Positions 13,982 to 18,928 of a stretch of 18,928 nucleotides of DNA are shown piece by piece. Under the pieces are notes generated by a model. That model was not told where the DNA came from, did not search any database, and saw nothing but the letters and a program-made list of their open reading frames with translations. This DNA is from Flavobacteriales bacterium. Its GTDB lineage: Bacteria; Bacteroidota; Bacteroidia; Flavobacteriales_D; Cryomorphaceae. Position numbers and translations under genes: made by a program. Location of the stretch: contig JAIVHQ010000005.1 of NCBI GenBank assembly GCA_020200995.1, forward strand, positions 1 to 18,928, read 5' to 3'. Within the stretch, counting starts at the first letter, position 1; every line of letters begins with the position of its first letter.

Positions 13982-15430
13982 TTATTCGACCACAATCGTG
14001 GTTCGCTGCATGGATTCATCTCCTTGAAAAATGGCGACGTACACTCCCGAAGCGTATCGGGAAATGTCCAGGGTAATTTCGTTGGTGTTTACATTTTGTT
14101 CCGCAACGCGCTTGCCGTAAACATCAAAGAGGGTGAGTACACCTCTGTTCTCATTGAATGAAAAACGGACTTCATTCACTGCCGGGTTTGGCCATGCGTT
14201 GAGTTCTGCAAATCCGCGGTGGTCTTCCGTACTCACGGTGAGGTCGCAGGGTGTAATGGTATTGTTAAAGAAAGTACGCGTGGCAAGGACAGCGGGCAAT
14301 ACGCATTGACCGTGGTTGAAGCCGGCTCCCACGTTGAGGGCATCCACGTCTTCCGCTCCATTGGCGATCATGCTGTCGCGGGCCGCAATGCTGTTTTCGA
14401 AAGGCACCTGCTCATCACCGGAGCAGTAAAACATACGCAAGGGCATTTGCGGTTGCCAGTCGTAGTTATTATTGTCGCGTAAGGCTTGCCAAACAGGGTG
14501 ATCATCATTGGCCATCATGTTCATGAGAACCGTATCGACCATAAACTCATCAATTTGATTCGGCAAAATACCGTTTGGCGTGCCCATATCAAATTCATTC
14601 TGGGCGCCGTCAAAGTATTCGAGCATCGTCTCATTGTAAGGACTTTGAATGATGTCGCCAAGGTCGTTGTAAATGGTTCCGTAAGCGGTTTCATAGCTCA
14701 TCAGCAGGTAGATAACATAGCCCGGGTTGGAGTAGGGTTCGTTGCTGAGGATGACTTCCGCCTGCGACCCCGACATGTTGTAAGGTCCGCTCATAGGTGC
14801 ACCCGCCACAATGCCCATATCATCGATGAGGCCGTTGTCTTGTGCATATTTCAGGGTAGCCATGGCAGCGTGTCCGCCCTGAGAGTACCCGGTGATGCCG
14901 AGTTCACCGTTGAAACTTGTGCCTTCGAGCGATTCGATAAACTCCACCGTTGCGTAGTACATGTCGATCGATGCGGTAGCCTGCGATTCTGCGTGTACGT
15001 ATGGATGGAAGCCTTCATTCACCCCGAGGCCGAGGTAATCGGGTGCCGCTGTGATGTACCCCATTCCTCCAAGGCGCTGGGGAATTTGAGATTCAAAGTT
15101 GTTTTCGGAAGGCACATCGAGCTGGCGCAAGACGGTGCCGTGGCAATATACAGCCATGGGGAATATATCGCATTGTGATCCTTGTGGCACTGCCACAGCC
15201 CCTGAGGCCACCGTTGGCTCGCCGTTTACATCGACCGTATTATATGTGAGCTTGTAGTAATCTACATCAAACTGTACGGTGAGTATAAAAGGTATGGTGA
15301 GCTCATTGGCAGTCAAGCTCGTGATGAGCTCACTGCTCACCAATACCTGGGCCTGAGCAGTTCCCAAAGTGAGAAACGGGAATGCAAGCAAGGCGATAAT
15401 TCTGGACTTCAAAGGGAAATTTGATTTCAT
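13982..15430 (-). CDS. Secreted alpha/beta hydrolase with T9SS sorting domain
   Basis: From ATG at 15430 the product has 482 residues; an upstream ATG at 15466 adds 12 basic residues and a poor signal peptide. The signal peptide covers about residues 1-28 (ends GTAQAQ). The hydrolase domain shows the nucleophile elbow GITGYSQGGHAA (S183), the acid in FYCSGDEQVP (D339) and the base in FNHGQC (H373), plus a YCHGTV oxyanion-type stretch near 95. This resembles the secretory lipase/feruloyl-esterase-like branch of the fold, so lipid or ester hydrolysis is likely, but the substrate is not known. Residues about 408-482 are a T9SS type A domain (NAWPNPAVNE, LFDVYGKRV, YASGVYVAIF), so it is exported across the outer membrane. 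A strong terminator follows at 13925-13960. Confidence 0.9.
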   Translation of the reverse strand: MKSNFPLKSRIIALLAFPFLTLGTAQAQVLVSSELITSLTANELTIPFILTVQFDVDYYKLTYNTVDVNGEPTVASGAVAVPQGSQCDIFPMAVYCHGTVLRQLDVPSENNFESQIPQRLGGMGYITAAPDYLGLGVNEGFHPYVHAESQATASIDMYYATVEFIESLEGTSFNGELGITGYSQGGHAAMATLKYAQDNGLIDDMGIVAGAPMSGPYNMSGSQAEVILSNEPYSNPGYVIYLLMSYETAYGTIYNDLGDIIQSPYNETMLEYFDGAQNEFDMGTPNGILPNQIDEFMVDTVLMNMMANDDHPVWQALRDNNNYDWQPQMPLRMFYCSGDEQVPFENSIAARDSMIANGAEDVDALNVGAGFNHGQCVLPAVLATRTFFNNTITPCDLTVSTEDHRGFAELNAWPNPAVNEVRFSFNENRGVLTLFDVYGKRVAEQNVNTNEITLDISRYASGVYVAIFQGDESMQRTTIVVE

Positions 15431-15463
15431 AGGTGTGATTTTTCGAATTGTGATTTTTTTTGG

Positions 15464-15471
15464 CAAAACTT
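15464..15471 (-). promoter_or_regulatory. Possible -7 box before the hydrolase gene (AAGTTTTG)
   Basis: The minus strand reads AAGTTTTG, one mismatch from TAnnTTTG, ending 33 bases before the ATG at 15430. It lies in the short divergent region shared with ruvX. Low-confidence assignment. Confidence 0.25.
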
Positions 15472-15506
15472 TTCAGGGCGTTAAGTTAGCAATTCCCGCC
15501 GATGTG

Positions 15507-15514
15507 TACCTTTG
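15507..15514 (+). promoter_or_regulatory. Bacteroidetes -7 box directly before ruvX (TACCTTTG)
   Basis: TACCTTTG matches TAnnTTTG exactly and ends only 4 bases before the ruvX ATG at 15519. If used, the transcript would begin at or very near the start codon, giving a leaderless mRNA. The -33 element is not evident. Confidence 0.5.
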
Positions 15515-15518
15515 GCGC

Positions 15519-15868
15519 ATGCCCAGAATTCTCGCTGTAGATTACGGAGCCAAGCGCTGCGGAGTGGCCGAAACCGACGACATGCAAATCATTGCAAGCG
15601 CCCTCGAAACCGTATCGGCCAAAGAACTTTCCGCCTTCCTTGCGCGTTACATCGCCTCGTATCCTATCGAGTGCCTGGTGGTGGGCCAACCCGTGAGAAT
15701 GGGAGGTGAGCTATCTGACATCGAAGCTGAAATAGTGGTATTTATTGAAAAGTTTAAAAAATCATTTCCCGGAATCCCCGTGCACCGCATCAACGAAATG
15801 TACACCTCCAAGATGGCGATGGAGTCTTGCAGCAATTTTTAGAACAAAAGCGAAATCAAAGAATATGA
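15519..15868 (+). pseudogene. ruvX: RuvX/YqgF Holliday junction resolvase, broken by internal deletion
   Basis: The ATG at 15519 starts a RuvX protein: MPRILAVDYGAKRCGVAETD carries the catalytic Asp (D8), then VVGQPVRMGGELSD and EMYTSKMAMES follow. The frame then ends early at TAG 15840-15842 with 107 residues, about 30 short of the family. In another frame LQQFLEQKRNQRI runs from 15827 to TGA 15866-15868. It resembles the usual RuvX C-terminus (I-L-Q-x-F-L-E), and its TGA overlaps the clpP ATG (ATGA). So about 25 codons, including the family's second conserved Asp region (K-x-L-x-D-E-x-x-A), appear to have been deleted with a frameshift. The usual D-E-R-(F/L)-T-S is also altered (N-E-M-Y-T-S). 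RuvX resolves Holliday junctions; this copy is probably inactive. An assembly or sequencing error is the main alternative. Confidence 0.75.
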
Positions 15869-16434
15869 GTGATAAAGAAAAGAGCGACAAAAAAGAGTCG
15901 CGCATTGCCAACCTGATCGACGAACAGCACCTCAAAGACCGCAAGGTTTTTCTCTGGGGACAAGTGGACGACAAGAGCGCCAAGCATGTCATCGACAGGT
16001 TGATGCTTCTCGATGCTAAAGATCCCGGAAAGGAAATCTCCTTCATCATCAACAGCCCCGGAGGTTATGTGACCTCGGGCTTTGCCATTTACGATGTGAT
16101 GAAATCGCTTAAGAGCCCCGTTTCCACCGTGTGCATGGGACTTGCCGCATCCATGGGCAGCATCTTGCTCTCGGCCGGCGAGAAGGGCAAGCGTTACATC
16201 CACGCCAACGCCAAGGTTATGATTCACCAGCCCAGCGGCGGTGCCAGAGGTCCCTCGGCCGATATCGAGATCCAGGCCAACGAAATCATCAAGACCAAAG
16301 AGATCGGCGCCAAAATTCTGGCCGATAATTGCGGACAGCCTTACGACAAAATCATGAAGGACTTTAACCGCGATTATTGGATGAATGCGGAGGAGAGTGT
16401 TGAGTATGGCATTGTGGATGCTATGGCAAAATAG
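15865..16434 (+). CDS. clpP: ATP-dependent Clp protease proteolytic subunit ClpP
   Basis: The product has 189 residues with the ClpP catalytic triad: S96 in GLAASMGSI, H121 in MIHQPSGG and D170 in DFNRDYW. The handle and substrate strands (ISFIINSPGGYVTSG, AIYDVM) are normal. The start ATG at 15865 forms an ATGA overlap with the ancestral ruvX stop. A longer frame upstream (from 15745) runs through ruvX in the wrong frame and is rejected. ClpP assembles into heptameric rings and degrades proteins handed over by ClpX or another Clp ATPase in the cytoplasm. Neither tig nor clpX lies next to it, so it may be a second ClpP paralogue rather than the housekeeping one. Several hairpins followed by T runs lie downstream. 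Confidence 0.93.
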   Translation: MSDKEKSDKKESRIANLIDEQHLKDRKVFLWGQVDDKSAKHVIDRLMLLDAKDPGKEISFIINSPGGYVTSGFAIYDVMKSLKSPVSTVCMGLAASMGSILLSAGEKGKRYIHANAKVMIHQPSGGARGPSADIEIQANEIIKTKEIGAKILADNCGQPYDKIMKDFNRDYWMNAEESVEYGIVDAMAK

Positions 16435-16561
16435 GGGGTGTCCGCAGGGTTCATTCTCTTGCCCGCAGCATGCCACCAAAGTATGAAGGAATAGTCGGAC
16501 GGGAATGGACACGAATGTTCGCCCGCCCGACTGTGTCGATCCGGCAGGCCTTCGGCGATTG

Positions 16562-16597
16562 GGCCTTCGGCCTTTTGTTCCGCCTTCGGCGGTTTTT
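16562..16597 (+). terminator. Two stacked hairpins with T runs after clpP
   Basis: GGCCTTCGGCC at 16562-16572 followed by TTTT, and CCGCC-TTC-GGCGG at 16580-16592 followed by TTTTT (16593-16597), are the first such structures after the clpP stop at 16434. They could end the clpP transcript, though they belong to the repeat array. Confidence 0.5.
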
Positions 16598-16722
16598 GTT
16601 TAACCACGAATGGCACGCATGGACACGAATTTTCGCCCGCCCGACTGTGTCGTTCGGGCAGGCCTGCGGCGACGGGCCTTCGGCTATTTTTAGCCACAGA
16701 TGCCACAGATGTGTTTGGGTTA

Positions 16723-16741
16723 CCGCCAAAGGCGGCTTTTT
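16723..16741 (+). terminator. Hairpin with T5 tail
   Basis: CCGCC at 16723-16727 pairs with GGCGG at 16731-16735 around AAA, followed by CTTTTT. It is a terminator-like structure within the repeat array, with no gene just upstream. Confidence 0.4.
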
Positions 16742-16795
16742 CTCGGGCTCTGCATTCGTGGATATTAGCGTCATTCGTGGTTCTTTTCTTTTTTT

Positions 16796-16817
16796 GCCGC
16801 CTTCGGCGGCTTTTTTT
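16796..16817 (+). terminator. Hairpin with T7 tail
   Basis: GCCGCC at 16796-16801 pairs with GGCGGC at 16805-16810 around TTC, followed by seven Ts (16811-16817). It is a good intrinsic-terminator shape for the plus strand, but lies inside the repeat array. Confidence 0.5.
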
Positions 16818-16880
16818 AGCCACTAATGCACGAATGATCGCCCGCCCGACTTCGTCATTCGGGCAGGCCTGTGGCGATGG

Positions 16881-16900
16881 GGCCTTCGGCCTTTTTTTTT
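16881..16900 (+). terminator. Hairpin with T9 tail
   Basis: GGCC at 16881-16884 pairs with GGCC at 16888-16891 around TTC, followed by nine Ts (16892-16900). It forms the end of copy 3 of the GC-rich unit. Confidence 0.5.
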
Positions 16901-17116
16901 AACCACGAATGACGCGAATGCACACGCCCGCCTGCCAACAAATTGAAAAGAATAGTCGGGCAGGAATTTCATTCGCTGCGCTCATGGGTGTTCGCTTCGC
17001 TCACAATTAGTAACCTCGCAGAGGCGCAGAGGCGCAAAGATGCACGGCGTGGCAGGGCGTTCATTGCGCTCTGCATTTTTATTCGTTTTCATACGGGCAT
17101 TCGTGGTTCTTTTTTT

Positions 17117-17160
17117 TGCCGCCGGCTTGTGCTGAGCCGAAGTATGGCGGCAGTTTTTTT
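17117..17160 (+). terminator. Two-stem hairpin with T7 tail
   Basis: TGCCGCC at 17117-17123 pairs with GGCGGCA at 17146-17152, with an inner GGCT (17124-17127) and AGCC (17135-17138) stem, followed by G and seven Ts (17154-17160). It resembles an intrinsic terminator but has no gene directly upstream. Confidence 0.4.
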
Positions 17161-17264
17161 AGCCACGAATGCACGAAAAAATGCTTTTGGCGATGGACTT
17201 TTCTTTTTATTCTTGGCAACCTTCTCAACTTTTACCGACAAGTCATCAACGACGCGGCCCTCAC

Positions 17265-17348
17265 CTCCTGAGCAGCGCCCAACATACCACCACCACCGAG
17301 TACGATGCCCTGAACCGCATCCGCAAGGCTCGACGCCTTCGGGATTGA
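17265..17348 (+). pseudogene. Rhs/YD-repeat coding relic
   Basis: A plus-strand frame reads LLSSAQHTTTTEYDALNRI, where T-E-Y-D-A-L-N-R is a YD-repeat signature of Rhs-type proteins, then breaks at TGA 17346-17348. Before and after it, other frames also look protein-like (NFYRQVINDAALTS upstream and RLDAFGIEPDSFKCLR downstream), so the stretch is a patchwork of gene fragments. No start codon or complete domain is present. A second Rhs fragment lies at 18668-18928. I infer the remains of one or more Rhs genes. Confidence 0.45.
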
Positions 17349-17524
17349 ACCCGACAGCTTCAAATGTCTGAGATGAAGACCGTCATTGGGTGCGGGTGGG
17401 AATTGATCCTTACCACATTTATGGTTGATCCATTTTCCCCTGGGGAGTGTATCCACTATTTATGGATCAGACATCGAATTTAGTAGAACGGCAGCTATTG
17501 CGTTCATGAATTTCGCATGAAAAC

Positions 17525-18289
17525 TCAGGCAGAAGAGTGGTCAGCCAATTCAGCTTCAATGCTGTAGTATACGATGTGCAAATTAATAATGTGTTCATAT
17601 GGCAAGACGAAGAATTTGCCGGGAAGTCGGTAATATCTTTCCTTTTTTCCTTCCTGGTTGTCTTCTTTCATAAGCCGGCGACGTACGTCTGAGAGATATA
17701 TCCTATCAATCCCGCCGTCTTTAGACAGAATGTACTCTTCCGGAAAACCGTTATAAATAAACACCCCTTCGTTGGTTTGGACAAGGGCATCCACATACCT
17801 GAAATCTACTTCTTCATAGCTTCCTGAAACCCTCGGGAAATCTAATATCTCACCACTAAACAGATAGTGCCACTCATTTTTGAATCTGAAAAGCTTATAT
17901 TTCCTGTCGAGCATCGTTCGTCGGATCATGGTTTTGGTAAACCTGCCCAACACGATCCCCAAAAGTATTGACGCTGAGAAATACCAAAGAATTTCGGAAG
18001 AAAAATGGTCAACATTTGAAGCAATTTCCTGAATTAACTGCGCTTCCGAATTGCCTAATAAGATCAGGCCGAAAATGTAATAATCTATTTTATATCCCAA
18101 AGGATAGACCACCAATGCCAAGAGAAAGGCATGTATAAACAACCCCGGAAAAAAAGAGGATAGGAGAAGTTCTGAGAACGACGGTTTAAAATATTGCTTA
18201 GAAAATTCTTCGGTGAAATAAAAACGACGGAATAGAACGCCGGGGATAAACAGGAAAAAAATGACAAGAGATGAAAATGCCAAATTCAC
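17525..18289 (-). CDS. Membrane protein of unknown function
   Basis: The product has 254 residues from a GTG start at 18289, since no ATG follows until the end of the membrane region. The start is preceded by a short AGG and lies 6 bases after the stop of the small gene at 18296. The N-terminal half has membrane segments at about 3-20, 42-66, 70-82 and 100-118. The C-terminal half is soluble, with a FRFKNEWHYLFSGEILDF motif and strands LVQTNEGVFIYNGFPEEYILSK and IDRIYLSDV, and ends in a basic/acidic tail. I do not recognise a certain family; it recalls DUF6338-type membrane proteins of Bacteroidetes. It lies between two Rhs relics, which might mean it came as a cargo cassette, but its job is unknown. 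Confidence 0.75.
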   Translation of the reverse strand: MNLAFSSLVIFFLFIPGVLFRRFYFTEEFSKQYFKPSFSELLLSSFFPGLFIHAFLLALVVYPLGYKIDYYIFGLILLGNSEAQLIQEIASNVDHFSSEILWYFSASILLGIVLGRFTKTMIRRTMLDRKYKLFRFKNEWHYLFSGEILDFPRVSGSYEEVDFRYVDALVQTNEGVFIYNGFPEEYILSKDGGIDRIYLSDVRRRLMKEDNQEGKKERYYRLPGKFFVLPYEHIINLHIVYYSIEAELADHSSA

Positions 18290-18295
18290 CCTGAC

Positions 18296-18499
18296 CTATT
18301 TTCGTTTTTCGGACTTGCTTGCCTCACCGACTCTTACAACCCTAAAACTAAGTTTATCCACAGAGACTAAATCCTCACCATCTGATTTTTCTTTATCTAT
18401 GGCTTCACGTATAGCGCTGATGTATCCATTTTTAACTAAGGACCTGAACTTGTCACTTTGGACTTCGGGAGCTGTTTTGAAAAAACTGATAATGTCCAT
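18296..18499 (-). CDS. Small protein upstream of the membrane gene
   Basis: From ATG at 18499 the product has 67 residues, starting MDIISFFKTAPEVQSDKFR; an upstream ATG at 18535 would add 12. It is charged, has no signal peptide or membrane segment, and ends in a basic tail (GEASKSEKRK). Its TAG lies 6 bases before the GTG of the membrane gene, so the two are probably an operon. On the minus strand TATCTTTA at 18531-18524, one base from TAnnTTTG, might be its -7 box. No family is recognised. A small soluble partner or regulator of the membrane protein is one possibility, by context only. Confidence 0.5.
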   Translation of the reverse strand: MDIISFFKTAPEVQSDKFRSLVKNGYISAIREAIDKEKSDGEDLVSVDKLSFRVVRVGEASKSEKRK

Positions 18500-18667
18500 G
18501 CTTAGAAATATCTCTGTGTTTATTAAAGATAGCAATTCCGGGCAGAAAGCCTTTCATAAATTTTGCTTGTTCTCCATTGCGCAAGGGACGGTAAATTGGC
18601 GAGAAGAATGACTCGGTTGGAGTATGAGTAGTTTTCTTCGATATCAACGTCTCCAAAATTACCGTGA

Positions 18668-18928
18668 GCTTTGTACAGCGCACAGGCCGAAGATGTGATC
18701 TTTGGCAACCAAACTTTTGGCGACAGCGGCCTTCCGTCAAATCAGGGAGACCCGAACCAACCCGCTGTCGGAACCCAAAGGGGCAGCGGCGATCCGCTCA
18801 ATGTGGTGGTGAGCGGCCACAAGCGCTACAACAACAAGGGCGAAGTGGTGGAGCAGTACGAGCCCTACTTCAGCGCAGGCTTCGATTACGAACCCGACGA
18901 CAACCCCGCCGGCGTGAACGTCAAAATG
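18668..18928 (+). pseudogene. Rhs/SpvB-like protein fragment, 5' truncated, runs off right edge
   Basis: The plus frame is open from just after TGA 18665-18667 to the window edge. From about residue 5 it reads like the inner part of a large Rhs/Tc-toxin-type protein: AQAEDVIFGNQTFGDSGLP, GSGDPLNVVVSGHKRYNNKG and VVEQYEPYFSAGFDYEPDD. In that family the Y-N-N-K-G-x-V-x-x-Y-E-P-(Y/F)-F-S motif lies in the middle of the shell-forming region. There is no start codon and no N-terminal domain, so the gene appears headless here, or joined to unrelated DNA at about 18675. Full Rhs proteins encapsulate C-terminal toxins. Whether the downstream end carries one cannot be seen. Base composition shifts to GC-rich at the junction. 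Confidence 0.7.

Larger units (their letters stand above)
16520..16891 (+). repeat. Three direct copies of a GC-rich 51-53-base unit
   Basis: Copies at 16520-16572, 16634-16684 and 16839-16891 share CGCCCGCCCGACT...GGCAGGCCT and end in GGGCCTTCGGC. Spacings are 114 and 205 bases, so this is not a CRISPR. Copies 1 and 3 end in a GGCC-TTC-GGCC hairpin followed by T runs. Confidence 0.75.
16435..17524. other. Gene-free repeat-rich stretch with gene relics
   Basis: No intact gene is visible. The stretch holds three copies of a 51-53-base GC-rich unit (16520-16891), many short CACGAATG/CATTCGTG motifs in both orientations (near 16608, 16752, 16771, 16904, 17097 and 17164), six hairpins with GGCC or CCGCC arms followed by T runs, and a CGCAGAGGCGCAGAGGCGCA stretch near 17016. 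Such CACGAATG repeats are widespread dispersed elements in environmental bacteria. From 17265 to 17348 an Rhs-like coding relic is embedded. The open frames in this block lie over the repeats and are not credible as genes. Confidence 0.7.

Noticed and set aside
14486..15178. 230-codon open frame antisense to the hydrolase gene
   Set aside because: It is the complement of a clearly coding T9SS hydrolase with catalytic motifs and has no independent support.
15745..15864. Longer N-terminus for clpP from an upstream ATG
   Set aside because: It reads ruvX DNA in the wrong frame; the ATG at 15865 gives a normal ClpP start and ATGA overlap.
16520..17180. CRISPR-like appearance of recurring short motifs
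   Set aside because: The units are irregularly spaced, occur in both orientations and have no constant-length spacers; no cas gene is present.
16470..17371. Several open frames in the repeat array downstream of clpP
   Set aside because: They encode low-complexity Arg/Pro/Phe-rich peptides over repeated DNA with terminator-like hairpins; no domain or start signal is present.

Overview
The window looks like a chromosome segment of a marine or freshwater Bacteroidetes (Flavobacteriia-like) bacterium. The evidence is -7 boxes of the Bacteroidetes TAnnTTTG type just upstream of several genes, two secreted proteins ending in type IX secretion (T9SS) type A sorting domains, subtilases typical of the phylum, few Shine-Dalgarno sequences, and gene-free stretches full of palindromic dispersed repeats. 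The species cannot be named from this sequence.

Layout. 1-3118: the start of a secreted S8 subtilase (minus strand, runs off the left edge), a small beta-barrel-like outer membrane protein and a second S8 subtilase with a long insertion. 3119-4737: gene-free, made of degenerate palindromic repeats. 4738-6024: a T9SS cargo protein built from about 30-residue W/Y-rich repeats. 6072-8490: a three-gene ergothioneine operon, egtB-egtD-DUF427, with ATGA stop/start overlaps at both junctions. 8517-12319 (minus): dapD, a family 9 glycosyltransferase, a Sua5/YrdC-like protein with an eroded active site, and a CCA-adding-type tRNA nucleotidyltransferase with an HD domain, probably one transcript from a good -7 box before dapD. 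12464-13594: an AI-2E/PerM family permease. 13587-13854: a large compound palindrome (REPIN- or MITE-like) that begins inside the permease stop region. 13982-15430 (minus): a secreted alpha/beta hydrolase with a T9SS tail, followed by a strong terminator. 15519-16434: ruvX with an internal frameshifting deletion, overlapping an intact clpP. 16435-17524: gene-free, a repeat-rich array with several terminator-like hairpins. 17265-18928: two Rhs/YD-repeat fragments on the plus strand flanking a minus-strand pair, a small protein and a membrane protein.

The most notable points are the broken ruvX in front of clpP, the Sua5-like protein that has lost its substrate motifs while keeping the fold, the compound palindrome at 13.6-13.85 kb, the coupled DUF427 gene in the ergothioneine operon, and the unrecognised two-gene cassette between Rhs remnants. 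Nothing here is proven to be a new system. All family names come from motif recognition, not from searches.
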